The notes: a model not told the origin generated them from the letters alone. DNA of 51,119 bases from Desulfovibrio sp. (GCF_009712225.1 NZ_WASP01000005.1:186110-237228); one strand, 5' to 3'; positions 1 through 9,338 are shown, counted from the stretch's first letter. Translations and numbers: made by a program.

Positions 1-38
1 GGGGTGCGGCAGCCCGGGCCCCCCCCCCGCCTGTTCGT
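1..38. other. G/C-run contig edge
   Basis: The first bases are almost only G and C, with a run of about ten C. They follow directly after the stop codon of the minus-strand lactate dehydrogenase. A matching G-rich run closes the window. I read both as low-quality contig ends, not as biology. Confidence 0.5.
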
Positions 39-2855
39 TTAATCGCTGGCTTCGTCAACCAGATAGACAATGGAGTAATAGGGAATGCCGCCGTGCAGCG
101 AAAGACCGATCTGGCAGGTGCGGCTGGACGAATAGCCCACCTCGCAGGTGCTTACCTGCATGCGCAGGCCCTTGAGCGCGGCCTCGTTGAGTTCGGGGTG
201 GGTAAAGCCACGGTCGCCAGCCCAGCCGCAGCAGTTGATGCCATCCGGCACCACCACTGTTTCGGCGCACTTGCGGGCCAGTTCTTCCAGCTTGCCCTCA
301 AGACCCATCTTGCGCATGGAGCAGGTGGCGTGCAGGGCCACGGTTTTGGGCAGCTTCTTGAGCTTGAGCGTGTCCATGAGGTTCTCAAGAATAAACTGCA
401 CCGGTTCCATCAGCTTGATACTGGGGTCGAGGGTCTGCTTCATGTGCAAGAGGCAGGGGCTGGTTTCGCACAGCACGGGGTATTCGCCGTAGTTGCTGGC
501 CTGGCGCAGGGCTTTTTCCAGCTCCTGTTCCTTTTTGTGGGCAGCATCGGCCAGGCCCTTGCTGGCAAAGGCCATGCCGCAGCACAGCTTGTCCAGGTTA
601 TTGGGCAGAATGACATCGTACCCGCCCTTGAGCAGTACGCTGATGACGGCTTCTGGCTCTGTACGGCGGTCGCTGTGTTCCTCGCCGGGGCCCATGTTTC
701 GGGCAATGCAGCTGGGGAAATAGACAACCTTTTTGGCATTGGCCGTGTAGGGCGAGGGCAGAAAGACCGAGCGCCCGCCCTTGGGCATGTTTTTGTTCCA
801 CAGTGGCACCTTGTTGAAGGTCAGGCAGCGCAGCAGGCGCGAGCCGTCGCGCATGAGGGTGGTGCCAAGCATGCGGTGCAGGGTATCCACGCCGTTGAGC
901 GCAATGGACATGGCCTTGCAGGTTCCCGCAAAGTGGTCGGCGATGGCTCCGGCAATGTTCTTGCCGAGCGAACCGGCGTCCTTTTTGCGCAGGCTTTTGA
1001 TGAATACACCCGTATCCACGCCAGCGGGGCAGCGGGGGCGGCACAGGCTGTCTGTGGCGCAGGTGGCCTTGCCCATGTATTCGTAGCCCTTTTGCAGGGT
1101 TTTGAGCTCGCTGCTGCCGGGGTCGGTGGCGCGCAGGCGGCATATTTCGCGGTACACGGTAATGCGCTGGCGCGGCGTGAGCGTAAGATCACGCGAGGGG
1201 CAGACAGATTCGCAAAAACCGCATTCCATGCACTTGTCCACCAGTTCGTCGGCGGGGTGCAGGGGCTTGAGGTTTTTGAGGTGCCCCTGCGAATCACTGT
1301 TGAGCAGCACGCCGGGGTTGAGAATATTTTTGGGGTCGAGCAGGTTTTTGATGCCCTTCATGATGGCGTAGGCCTGCGTGCCCCACTCCAGTTCCACAAA
1401 GGGCGCGATGTTGCGGCCAGTGCCGTGCTCCGCCTTGAGCGAGCCATCGTACTTTTCCGTAACCAGCTTGCAGAAGTCTTCCATAAAGCCTTTGTAGCGG
1501 GCCACCTCTGCCGGCGCGCCAAAGTCCTGCCAGAACACAAAGTGCAGGTTGCCGTCGCGCGCGTGCCCAAAGAGCGGGGCCACCGTGTAGCCGTGGCGGG
1601 CAAACAGCTCCTGCAGGTCGGTGGCGGCTTCGCCCAGCCTGTCGAGGGTAAAGGCCACGTCTTCGATAACAATGGATGTGCCCACAGGGCGCATGCCGCC
1701 CACCGAGGCCAGAATGCCCTTGCGGATAAGCCACAGCTTTGTGAATTCCTCGGGCTTGTCGGTAAAGGCATAGGGGCGCACAAAGGTTACGCCGCTGAAG
1801 GCAGCGTTGATGGTGGCAATGTTCTTTTCAAGCTGCTCGTGGGTGGAGGCGCGGGTTTCCACCAGCAGTGAGCACACTTCGTCGCCCAGGGTTTCCAGCC
1901 CCTCGGGAAGGCCGGGGGTTCCCTCGACGGACCGAAGGGAGGCCCTGTCCATAAGCTCTGCCGCTGCCACGGGCAGGGTTGCCACGGCAGATGCCAGATC
2001 GCAGGCGGCCTTGACTGTGGGCAGGAACAGCAGGGCGGAGGCCTTGAAGGGGGCTTCTTCCACTGTGCGGTAGGTCACTTCGGCGATGAAGCCCAGCGTG
2101 CCTTCCGAACCAACCATGACATGCTGCAAAATTTCAAAGGGATCTTCGTAATCAACCAGGGCGTTGAGGCTGTAACCCGTGGTGTTTTTGATCTTGAACT
2201 TGCGGCGGATGCGGTCTGCAAGCTCCGGCTTGTCCATGATCTGTTTGCGCAGGTCACTAAGCCCGTTGAGAATATGGGCGTGGGTGCGGGCAAAGGCAGC
2301 GCGGCTTTTGGCATCTGCCGTATCCAGCAGCGTGCCGTCGGACAGCACCATGCGCGAAGAAATCACGGTCTTGTACGAGTTGTCGGAGGTGCCGCAGCAC
2401 ATACCGCTGGCATTGTTGGCAAAAATGCCGCCGATAAAGCAGCTGTCGATGGAGGCTGGGTCAGGCCCGATTTTTTTGCCAAATTCTGCCAGAATCTTGT
2501 TGGCACCAGAACCGATGATGCCGGGCTGCAGTGTTATGCGCTCTGCCCCCTCGCCCACGCGCCAGTTGCGCCAGCCCTTGCCGATGCGCACCAGCACCGA
2601 ATCAGAGACCGCCTGCCCCGAAAGGCTTGTGCCCGCCGCGCGAAAGGTAACAGGCACACGCATGCGGTCGGCCAGACCCACCAGTTGCACCACCTCGACC
2701 TCGTCCAGCACATCCACCACGATTTTGGGAATCAGGCGGTACACGCTGGCGTCTGTGCCGTAGGCAAACCGCCGCAGGGGGTCTGTGTGAATGCGGTCTT
2801 TGGGAATAAAGTCCGAAAGGGCTTCCTTAAATTCCTTGTAGGGAGATGCAAGCAT
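39..2855 (-). CDS. FAD/Fe-S D-lactate dehydrogenase (Dld-II type)
   Basis: Likely oxidises D-lactate to pyruvate and passes electrons through Fe-S clusters to the membrane quinone pool, a central step in lactate-grown sulfate reducers. The 938-residue protein has an N-terminal GlcD-like FAD-binding domain (about residues 20-460, with VTFRAAGTSLSGQ and a GHARDGNLH motif), then a ferredoxin-like part with CMECGFCESVCP and CATDSLCRPRCP, and a C-terminal CCG-type domain with two motifs (CCGMAFASKG and CCGWAGDRGF). This one-chain order is that of Shewanella Dld-II. I chose the ATG at 2855 because GGAGG lies 7 bases upstream of it; an in-frame ATG eight codons earlier lacks such a site. Glycolate or 2-hydroxyglutarate oxidase is possible, but the length and order favour D-lactate. 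Confidence 0.88.
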   Translation of the reverse strand: MLASPYKEFKEALSDFIPKDRIHTDPLRRFAYGTDASVYRLIPKIVVDVLDEVEVVQLVGLADRMRVPVTFRAAGTSLSGQAVSDSVLVRIGKGWRNWRVGEGAERITLQPGIIGSGANKILAEFGKKIGPDPASIDSCFIGGIFANNASGMCCGTSDNSYKTVISSRMVLSDGTLLDTADAKSRAAFARTHAHILNGLSDLRKQIMDKPELADRIRRKFKIKNTTGYSLNALVDYEDPFEILQHVMVGSEGTLGFIAEVTYRTVEEAPFKASALLFLPTVKAACDLASAVATLPVAAAELMDRASLRSVEGTPGLPEGLETLGDEVCSLLVETRASTHEQLEKNIATINAAFSGVTFVRPYAFTDKPEEFTKLWLIRKGILASVGGMRPVGTSIVIEDVAFTLDRLGEAATDLQELFARHGYTVAPLFGHARDGNLHFVFWQDFGAPAEVARYKGFMEDFCKLVTEKYDGSLKAEHGTGRNIAPFVELEWGTQAYAIMKGIKNLLDPKNILNPGVLLNSDSQGHLKNLKPLHPADELVDKCMECGFCESVCPSRDLTLTPRQRITVYREICRLRATDPGSSELKTLQKGYEYMGKATCATDSLCRPRCPAGVDTGVFIKSLRKKDAGSLGKNIAGAIADHFAGTCKAMSIALNGVDTLHRMLGTTLMRDGSRLLRCLTFNKVPLWNKNMPKGGRSVFLPSPYTANAKKVVYFPSCIARNMGPGEEHSDRRTEPEAVISVLLKGGYDVILPNNLDKLCCGMAFASKGLADAAHKKEQELEKALRQASNYGEYPVLCETSPCLLHMKQTLDPSIKLMEPVQFILENLMDTLKLKKLPKTVALHATCSMRKMGLEGKLEELARKCAETVVVPDGINCCGWAGDRGFTHPELNEAALKGLRMQVSTCEVGYSSSRTCQIGLSLHGGIPYYSIVYLVDEASD

Positions 2856-3220
2856 GGACAAACCTCCGTGGCGGCTCATGCCGTCATTGCGTGGGCGCTG
2901 ATGGTGCGCTGGGGGAATTGCTGCCGTTCAAAACCTGGATGGGACCCCGGCAAATGTGCGTATGCGGGGATGTGCTGATCTGTAAATGACAATGAATTAA
3001 CAGTAACAATTATTGGGGCGGATGGCTACTGTTTTGGGAGCTAAAAGCACTTAAGGACAGGCAAACCTTGTGCCTCTGCCGTCCATGCGCTACAAAAAAA
3101 TAAAAACAGTTAGCTGATGTCTGTTTATTACGCCCTTGCAGCCGCGCAGGGGCTCGGGGGATTGTATATCTGTTTGGGGGTTCGTGGGTTCTGTTATCTG
3201 ACCCTTACTGAGGAGGCTTC
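2856..3220. other. Intergenic region between divergent genes
   Basis: This 365-base gap must hold the promoters of the lactate dehydrogenase (minus) and the dipeptidase operon (plus). It has an AT-rich centre (about 2985-3130). I could not assign a convincing -35/-10 pair or operator. TGAGGAGG at 3208-3215 is the ribosome binding site of the dipeptidase gene. Confidence 0.4.
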
Positions 3221-4948
3221 ATGAAACCACTGATCGTCGCTTGCTGTGTTTCTCTGGCCCTGTTGCTGCCCTCGGCAGCCCTTACCTGCACCACTACCAT
3301 TGTCACCAGGGGGGCCAGCGCCGACGGCTCGGTGATGGTCAGCCATTCGGACGATAACGACCTTGGGGACCAGTCCATCGTGTATGTTCCAGCCCGTGAC
3401 TGGCCAGAGGGTGCGCAACGTCCCGTATACGATTCTGCCGTGGCCGTGCAGGAAAATCCCGCCACCAATACCTTTCTTGTGCCGCGCCTTTCCGACTCAA
3501 AACGCGCGCCCGGCTATAACCACCCCGATACACCGCACACGATTCCCATCGGCTTTATCCCGCAGGTGCGCCATACCTTTGCCTACATTGATGGCAACTA
3601 CGGCATCATGAACGAGCACGGCCTCATGTTTGGCGAATGCACCGACGGCGCGCACAATACCTGCACGGCTGAGCCGGGCAAGCGCATCTTTTATTCGTCC
3701 GAGCTTTCGCGCGTGGCGCTTGAGCGCTGCAAAACCGCCCGCGAGGCCATTGAGCTGATGGGCGCACTCATTGAACAGTACGGCTACTATGGCACTGGAG
3801 AAACCCTGCCTGTGGCCGACAAAAACGAAGCCTGGGTCATGGAAATGGCTCCCTCCCCGGCGGGTACGGGCGGCCTGTGGGTGGCCCAGCGCGTGCCGGA
3901 CGGCCAGTTTTTTGTGGCAGCCAACGAATTTCGCATCCGTGACATCACGCCCGGCAATCCCGACCAGATGTATGGCAAAACCCTGTTTGCCACGGTTGAG
4001 CGCTACAACATGCGCAGCCCCAGAGACCCCGCCAAGCCCATGGACTGGCTGGCTACAGTGAGCGACGGCGAATACAACCATCCCTACTACTCGTTGCGGC
4101 GCGTATGGCGGGCGCTCTCCATGGCGGCCCCCTCGCTCAAACTGCCCGCCTGGGTAGAGAGTGGTACAACCCGCGCTTACCCTTTCTCCATCAAGCCTGA
4201 CAGACCGCTGACGATTGACGACCTCAAGCGCATGCACCGCGACCACTACGAAGGCACGGACTTTGACCTCACCAGGGGCGTGGCAGCGGGGCCTTACGGC
4301 AATCCCAACCGGTTTCTCGGCCCCAAGGACCCCAGCGGCGACGTAACCCCGGCCTCAAAGCTAGAAGGCGCGTGGGAACGGCCCATGGGCATGTTCTACA
4401 CCGGCTACACCTATATTGCCCAGTATCAGCCCAAAGCTCCGGAGCCGCTCTCGCTGGTGTGCTGGATGGCGCTGGCCCCGGCGGCGGAATCGGTATTTGT
4501 GCCACTGGCCGTTGCGCCCATGCCTGCAGGCTATGAACAGGGCGACACCCGCCGCTTTGCCAACGATTCGGCCTGGTGGGCCTATGCGCTGGTGAGCGAA
4601 TATGCCAACACCCGCTACGACGCTGTTTCAAAGGATATTCAGGGCAAGGCCGCAGGCATGGAAAAAGCCTTTACCGCCCGCGTGGCCGCCTTGCAAACAG
4701 AGCTTGCGCCCAAGGCGGCGTCTGCCCCGGCACAGGCACAGGCCGCCTTTGCCAAGGCCCTGCGTGCACAGGCCGAGGGTGCTGTGCGCGACTGGCGCGA
4801 GTATTTTCCGCAGCTGGTGGCGCGGTATTGCCAGGGCTTTATCAACAGCCCCGACAAAATGGCCCAGAAAGTTGGCTATTCCGATGAATGGCTGCGCCGT
4901 ACAGATTATTACAAGGGCCCGATTTCGTATAAAAAGCCCCGGCAGTAG
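3221..4948 (+). CDS. Secreted C69-family dipeptidase
   Basis: A 575-residue member of peptidase family C69 (the PepD-like Ntn-hydrolases), which cleave dipeptides. The first 22 residues form a hydrophobic signal or propeptide, followed directly by CTTTIVTRGASADGS. In this family the Cys that becomes the mature N-terminus is the nucleophile, here Cys23. The downstream pattern (SHSDDNDLGDQ, then NEHGLMFGECT and EAWVMEM) fits the family. The signal sequence suggests action in the periplasm, where it could free amino acids from peptides. It has an AGGAGG site and is followed after 38 bases by the serine dehydratase, so the two are probably co-transcribed. Natural substrates are not visible from the sequence. 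Confidence 0.85.
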   Translation: MKPLIVACCVSLALLLPSAALTCTTTIVTRGASADGSVMVSHSDDNDLGDQSIVYVPARDWPEGAQRPVYDSAVAVQENPATNTFLVPRLSDSKRAPGYNHPDTPHTIPIGFIPQVRHTFAYIDGNYGIMNEHGLMFGECTDGAHNTCTAEPGKRIFYSSELSRVALERCKTAREAIELMGALIEQYGYYGTGETLPVADKNEAWVMEMAPSPAGTGGLWVAQRVPDGQFFVAANEFRIRDITPGNPDQMYGKTLFATVERYNMRSPRDPAKPMDWLATVSDGEYNHPYYSLRRVWRALSMAAPSLKLPAWVESGTTRAYPFSIKPDRPLTIDDLKRMHRDHYEGTDFDLTRGVAAGPYGNPNRFLGPKDPSGDVTPASKLEGAWERPMGMFYTGYTYIAQYQPKAPEPLSLVCWMALAPAAESVFVPLAVAPMPAGYEQGDTRRFANDSAWWAYALVSEYANTRYDAVSKDIQGKAAGMEKAFTARVAALQTELAPKAASAPAQAQAAFAKALRAQAEGAVRDWREYFPQLVARYCQGFINSPDKMAQKVGYSDEWLRRTDYYKGPISYKKPRQ

Positions 4949-4986
4949 GCTTTGCAATCTGCCAAACATGTCAGGAGGAATGCTGT

Positions 4987-6471
4987 ATGCAATGCAATCG
5001 TCGGCGTTTTCTGCAATCCATGGCAGTGACGGGCGCGGGCCTGTGCCTGCCCACACTTGGCTGGGCGGGCTTTGACCCCCTGTGGAAACCGGGAACAGTC
5101 TGCGCCAACCCCATTGATGTGACCGTGTTTGAAATGTTCAAGATCGGCCCCGGCCCCTCAAGTTCGCACACCATCGCGCCCATGGCGGCGGGCAACGACT
5201 TTATCGGCCTGTGCGCCAAACTGCCGCAGGAACAGCTGGCCCAGGCAGATGCCATCAAGGTGCACCTGTACGGCAGCCTTGCGGCCACGGGCAAGGGCCA
5301 CGGTACAGACCGCGCCGTGGCGGCGGGCCTGCTTGGGCAAAAACCCGAGGAGTGCAAGGCCGAATTTCTGGATAACCTGTTTGTAAAACCGGACGACACG
5401 CGCACCGTGCTGCTTGGCCCGGCCAAAATTTCGCTCAAGGATTCGGACGTTATTTTTGAGCAGGGAACCATCGAGGCCCCGTTCAGCAACGTGCTGATCA
5501 TTGAGCTGCTGGGCAAGGGCAAACAGCTGGCCTCGCGCGAATACTATTCGGTGGGCGGCGGCTTTTTACAGTGGAAGGGCTGGAAAGCACCGGAAAAAGG
5601 CAAGCCCGTGCATGCCTTTGATTCCATGAACGGCCTGCTCGAAATAGTGAAGGCCACAGGCAAGAGCATTCCGCTCATCATGCTTGAAAACGAGATGGCC
5701 ATCACGGGGCAGTCGGAGCAGAACATCCGGCAGGGCGCGCAGCGCATCATCCATGTTATGGACAGCTGCGCAGTCACGGGCCTAGGGCTGGAGGGCAAGC
5801 TCAAGGGGCCGTTTGGCCTTGAGCGCCGCGCCAAGCTCATGCTCGAACAGGCCGCCCGTTCGCCGGAGCAGGCCGATGCCTTTGCGGCGCGTCTTTCTGC
5901 CTACGGGCAGGCGGGCTCGGAAGAAAACGCCATGGGCCACCCCATTGTTACCGCGCCCACGGCGGGCTCGGCGGGGGTTATGCCTGCGGTGGTGCATATG
6001 CTCATCAAGGAGCGCGGCAAAACAGAGGCCCAGCTTGTGGACGGTCTGATGGTTGCCTCCATGGTAGGTACGCTCATCAAGCGCCACGCCAGTGTGGCAG
6101 GCGCGGATGTGGGCTGTCAGGGCGAGATAGGCTCTGCCTCAAGCATGGCGGCGGCCATGTTGGCGCAGGTGATGGGCGAAACGCCCGATGTTGTGGAAAA
6201 CGCCGCGGAATTTGCACTGGAGCACCACCTTGGCATGACCTGCGACCCGGTGGGCGGCTATGTGCAGATTCCCTGCATTTCGCGCAACGCCATGAGCTCT
6301 GTGAAATCGTGGAACGCCTGGATGATGGCCCGCACCGGGCAGGGAACCAAGCACCCTGTGGGGCTCGACCTGTGCATACGCACCATGAACCAGACCGGCC
6401 GCGATATGAAGGACGACTACCGCGAAACCGCCAGGGGCGGGCTGGCCTTGTTCTATACGCAGAGCTGCTAG
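4987..6471 (+). CDS. L-serine dehydratase (Fe-S type) with Tat-like signal
   Basis: A single-chain Fe-S L-serine ammonia-lyase, converting L-serine to pyruvate and ammonia. The fused small (beta) domain has FKIGPGPSSSHTIAPMAAG and the large (alpha) domain has TAPTAGSAGVMPAV. Likely cluster cysteines are Cys377 (in GCQGEIGS), Cys419 (MTCDPVGG) and Cys430 (QIPCISRNA). The chain ends in Cys494, as in type 2 enzymes where the C-terminal Cys acts as a cluster ligand or latch. The odd part is the N-terminus: NRRRFLQSMAVTGAGLCLP, a twin-arginine motif plus a hydrophobic stretch ending near GWAG, placed before the normal start of the domain. This suggests export of the folded, cluster-bearing enzyme. 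The start is fixed by AGGAGG at 4973-4978. Its partner upstream is a secreted dipeptidase. Confidence 0.88.
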   Translation: MQCNRRRFLQSMAVTGAGLCLPTLGWAGFDPLWKPGTVCANPIDVTVFEMFKIGPGPSSSHTIAPMAAGNDFIGLCAKLPQEQLAQADAIKVHLYGSLAATGKGHGTDRAVAAGLLGQKPEECKAEFLDNLFVKPDDTRTVLLGPAKISLKDSDVIFEQGTIEAPFSNVLIIELLGKGKQLASREYYSVGGGFLQWKGWKAPEKGKPVHAFDSMNGLLEIVKATGKSIPLIMLENEMAITGQSEQNIRQGAQRIIHVMDSCAVTGLGLEGKLKGPFGLERRAKLMLEQAARSPEQADAFAARLSAYGQAGSEENAMGHPIVTAPTAGSAGVMPAVVHMLIKERGKTEAQLVDGLMVASMVGTLIKRHASVAGADVGCQGEIGSASSMAAAMLAQVMGETPDVVENAAEFALEHHLGMTCDPVGGYVQIPCISRNAMSSVKSWNAWMMARTGQGTKHPVGLDLCIRTMNQTGRDMKDDYRETARGGLALFYTQSC

Positions 6472-6495
6472 CGCTTCAAACAATCTGCAAGTCAA

Positions 6496-6541
6496 AAATC
6501 AAGAGAGCTGGAACCTTCGCAGGTTCCAGCTCTCTTGATTT
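6496..6541. terminator. Bidirectional terminator, 21-bp perfect stem
   Basis: Bases 6496-6516 and 6521-6541 are perfect reverse complements around the loop TCGC. A-rich and T-rich flanks lie on both sides, so the hairpin can stop the dipeptidase-serine dehydratase operon (plus) and the tRNA-Ser transcript (minus), where the stem is followed by TTTTT. Confidence 0.85.
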
Positions 6542-6555
6542 ACGTACAGGTAAAA

Positions 6556-6645
6556 TGGCGGAGGGGGAGGGATTTGAACCCCCGGAAGGCTCACACCTTC
6601 AACGGTTTTCAAGACCGCCGCGATCAACCGCTCTGCCACCCCTCC
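6556..6645 (-). tRNA. tRNA-Ser (anticodon TGA)
   Basis: On the minus strand the acceptor GGAGGGG pairs with CCCCTCC, followed by the discriminator G and an encoded CCA. The anticodon loop reads CTTGAAA, giving TGA for UCA codons. The long variable arm (about GAAGGTGTGAGCCTTC) is typical of tRNA-Ser, as is GGTTCAAATC in the T arm. Total length is 90 bases including CCA. Confidence 0.95.
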
Positions 6646-6778
6646 GCAGGGGTGTTTTCTCCGGGTTGGTGCAGTGGCGGCCTAAAAGCCGCGTACACGC
6701 CGGGAGAAAATGTCGACGGCGCAATTACCCTGTTTGCAAGGCAATAGCGCCGCCGAAAAAATTGTGCCGCTACGCCAC

Positions 6779-7054
6779 TTACTTAATGGCGTCTTTCAGG
6801 CCCTTGCCGGGCGTGAACTTGGCAACCTTGCTGGCAGGAATGGTGATTTCCTTGCCGGTGCGGGGGTTGCGACCCTTGCGGGCGGCGCGCTCAACCACTT
6901 TGAAGCTGCCGAAACCGGTGAAGGTCACGGATTCGCCAGAGGCCAGGGCTTCGCGCAGCGAGGCCACCACGGCGTCAAGAGCTTCTTCGGCTTTGGCCTT
7001 GGTGGGCAGGCCGGCTTTGGCATGGATTTTTTCTACAAGCTCAGCTTTGGTCAT
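6779..7054 (-). CDS. HU-family DNA-binding protein
   Basis: A 91-residue bacterial histone-like protein that binds and bends DNA in the nucleoid. It shows the full HU/IHF pattern: MTKAELVEKIHAKAGL at the start, GFGSFKVVERAARKGRNP with the beta-arm region, then TGKEITIPASKVAKFTPGK. I placed the start at 7054, where GGAG lies about 8 bases upstream; an open frame runs 30 codons further but does not belong to the domain. A single gene of this length fits a homodimeric HU. It stands alone, with a long untranslated leader towards murI. Confidence 0.93.
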   Translation of the reverse strand: MTKAELVEKIHAKAGLPTKAKAEEALDAVVASLREALASGESVTFTGFGSFKVVERAARKGRNPRTGKEITIPASKVAKFTPGKGLKDAIK

Positions 7055-7401
7055 GATGCTACTCCATAAAGGATTTCGGTTATTCCCTGCTAGCCGTACC
7101 GGGCAACATGCCAGATTGCTGGTTTGTGACCCGATTCGTCGCACTCAAATGAAACTGTCGCCAAAAAGCCGCCAAGGCCTTCTAGCGTCATGGGGGAATC
7201 GTAAGCAAAACCGCTTCCGCTGCGGTCAGAACTTTTGTTTCCTTACGTTAGGGGCGGTTTCATGTCAACGAAAAACCGCAGAATCCCGCGTCCGCTCTAG
7301 CTTTTCAAGCAAAACCGTTTAGCTGAACAGTAACCGGGAAAATTCTAAAGCCGCACAGTTTGTTTTTTATCCTGCTGAAATATAATGCTTATACAAGCTG
7401 G
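7055..7401. other. Gap upstream of HU with candidate -35 box
   Basis: This 347-base gap separates murI from HU, both on the minus strand, and should hold the HU promoter. A perfect minus-strand TTGACA lies at 7263-7268, but the hexamer 17 bases further on (TAAGGA) is a poor -10 box, so the promoter call is weak. If it is used, HU mRNA would have a leader of about 180 bases. I see no gene here. Confidence 0.35.
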
Positions 7402-8250
7402 CTACAGATCCACCAGGCTCACTTCGCCATGACCAAGCTCGCGGCCCAGAAAAAGGCTGCCGGTGCGGGCAAAGCGGGCGGTGTTGTCTGTGGTCAAAAA
7501 TCTGTAATGGGCGGGGCCGTTGCCCTGGCACAGCAGGTTTGTGGCCTTGAGCTCTTCTGCCACTCGCAGGGCTGTGGTGGCGGCAGAATCCACTATGCGC
7601 ACCTGCGATCCAACCACGTTTTGCAAGGCCTCCTGCAAAAGGGGAAAGTGCGTGCAGCCCAGCAGCAGGGTGTCGGGTGCGGCTGTGCCGGTGGCGCAGG
7701 TCTCGTTGGTGCTGTCCGAAAAAATGTCGGCAAGGTAGCGGCTGGCCACTCCTTCAACAATGGGGCCGTTCATCCAGCCTTCTTCTGCCAGCGGTACAAA
7801 CAGCGTGCAGGCCCGGCCAGTGACAACGGCCTCTGGCCGGATGCGGGTAATGGCCTGCTGGTACGCGCCGCCAGAAATGGTGGCCTCTGTGGCAACAACC
7901 ACAATATGGCCATTTACGCTGGCCTGCGCTGCCGCCTGCGCGCCGGGGGCCACAACGCCCATGACCGGCAGGGGGGCAAACTGCTCGCGCACGGCTTCAA
8001 GCGCCGCCGAGGTAGCCGTGTTGCAGGCGATCACCAGCATTTTTACGCCCATGTCCACCAGCTTTTGGGCGGCCTTGAGGGTGTAACGTATGATGGTGTC
8101 CCGCCCCTTGGTTCCGTAGGGCAGGCGGGCTGTGTCGCCAAGGTAGAGCAGGTCTTCGTGGGGCAGGCGTTCTGCCAGCGCCTTGAAAACCGTCAGGCCG
8201 CCCATGCCCGAATCAAACAGGCCAATGGGCAACCGCGAAGAATCGTTCAT
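7402..8250 (-). CDS. murI: Glutamate racemase
   Basis: Interconverts L- and D-glutamate in the cytoplasm and so supplies D-glutamate for peptidoglycan. The 282-residue protein has the three family blocks: IGLFDSGMGGLTV near the N-terminus, ACNTATSAAL with the first catalytic Cys, and LLLGCTHFPLL with the second. The usual family length is about 260-290 residues. The ATG at 8250 has AAGGA 6 bases upstream and starts just before the domain, so I prefer it to in-frame starts further upstream. The next minus-strand gene upstream, the TauE/SafE permease, ends 167 bases away. Confidence 0.93.
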   Translation of the reverse strand: MNDSSRLPIGLFDSGMGGLTVFKALAERLPHEDLLYLGDTARLPYGTKGRDTIIRYTLKAAQKLVDMGVKMLVIACNTATSAALEAVREQFAPLPVMGVVAPGAQAAAQASVNGHIVVVATEATISGGAYQQAITRIRPEAVVTGRACTLFVPLAEEGWMNGPIVEGVASRYLADIFSDSTNETCATGTAAPDTLLLGCTHFPLLQEALQNVVGSQVRIVDSAATTALRVAEELKATNLLCQGNGPAHYRFLTTDNTARFARTGSLFLGRELGHGEVSLVDL

Positions 8251-8417
8251 TGCATTTCCTTTACAGTGCCGCGTGCGCAACTGCCTGCGCACGCTTGAAA
8301 TTTGCGCCAGCCCGAAACAGGCAGAGCGCCCCTGGCTGCCGTGGCAGGCCAAAGACGCTCCGTCCAGAAACTTGTGGGCCAGATTCTCTGGTCAGAAAAA
8401 TCCGGGCGGCTGCGGCG

Positions 8418-9338
8418 CTAGAAACCTTGGCCCAAATAGCGCATGGCTGTAAAGAGCAAAACTACGGCCAAAAGCGCCTTAAGCGCGATGGAGGGCACAT
8501 ACTTCTGGCAACGCGCACCGGCGTACATGCCGCACATACCGCCCAGCCCCACCAGCATGCCAAGGCGCCAGTCGGGCGCGACGGCCATGGCCGGGTACAG
8601 CGGCGCAAGCATCGCATAAAACGACACGCCAGCCACAGATGTTATAAAGGTGGCAAACAGGGTAGAGCCTGCAACCACATAAACGGGCAGGCCAAAAAAC
8701 GAAACCAGAAACGGTGCCATGATGGCCCCGCCGCCGATGCCGTAAATGCCGCCGATAAGCCCCACCACAAGGCTCAGCAGCATCAGGCCGCGGGTGGCGA
8801 CCACGTACTTGGTTTCCTGAAAAACAAAGGCAACTTCCTTCATGTTCCAGTACAGCACGTTGCAGCACATGCGCCTGCCGTTTTTGTCTTCGCACACGGG
8901 CGAGTTTTCTTTCTTTTCCTTGCGCGTCCACAGCGAGGACCTGCCCTGCCATGTGGTCAGGGCCATGCGTCCGCCTATGTAAAGCAGCACAAGGCCTGCA
9001 AATATCTTGAAGCTATGCGGGTTGGGCAGCAGATTTATGCGTACGACTGCCCCAATAAAAACACCGGGCAGCGTGCCCAGGGCAATGGTAATGGCCAGCG
9101 GCCACACCAGCCGCCCCTCTCGCCAGTAGCGCCACACGCCAGATGGACAGGCAATAACATTAAAGAACTGGTTGGTGGCGCTGACGCTGGGGTTGGTATA
9201 GCCCAGCACGCTCATCTGAAAGGGCAGCAGCAAAAATGCGCCCGAAATACCGCCCATGGAAGTGATAAAGGAGATGCCAAGAGCCACGGCAAAGGGAACG
9301 ACCGGGTTGCATTCAATACCAGCAGTGGGAAAGTACAT
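8418..9338 (-). CDS. TauE/SafE-family membrane transporter
   Basis: A 306-residue integral membrane protein of the TauE/SafE family, members of which export sulfite, sulfoacetate or related organosulfur anions. The two half-repeats show the family glycine-rich motifs: ISFITSMGGISGAFLLLP in the first half and VGLIGGIYGIGGGAIMAPFL in the second. They are joined by a hydrophilic segment rich in Lys, Glu and Cys (around KEKKENSP and RRMCCNV), longer than I would expect. The start at 9338 has AGGAGG 5 bases upstream. Export of sulfite or thiosulfate would make sense in a sulfate reducer, but the substrate is inferred only from the family. Confidence 0.85.
   Translation of the reverse strand: MYFPTAGIECNPVVPFAVALGISFITSMGGISGAFLLLPFQMSVLGYTNPSVSATNQFFNVIACPSGVWRYWREGRLVWPLAITIALGTLPGVFIGAVVRINLLPNPHSFKIFAGLVLLYIGGRMALTTWQGRSSLWTRKEKKENSPVCEDKNGRRMCCNVLYWNMKEVAFVFQETKYVVATRGLMLLSLVVGLIGGIYGIGGGAIMAPFLVSFFGLPVYVVAGSTLFATFITSVAGVSFYAMLAPLYPAMAVAPDWRLGMLVGLGGMCGMYAGARCQKYVPSIALKALLAVVLLFTAMRYLGQGF

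Noticed and set aside
93..1871. 592-codon plus-strand open frame opposite the lactate dehydrogenase
   Set aside because: The minus-strand frame shows full FAD and Fe-S motifs. The plus frame is low in motif content and comes from the high G+C at third positions.
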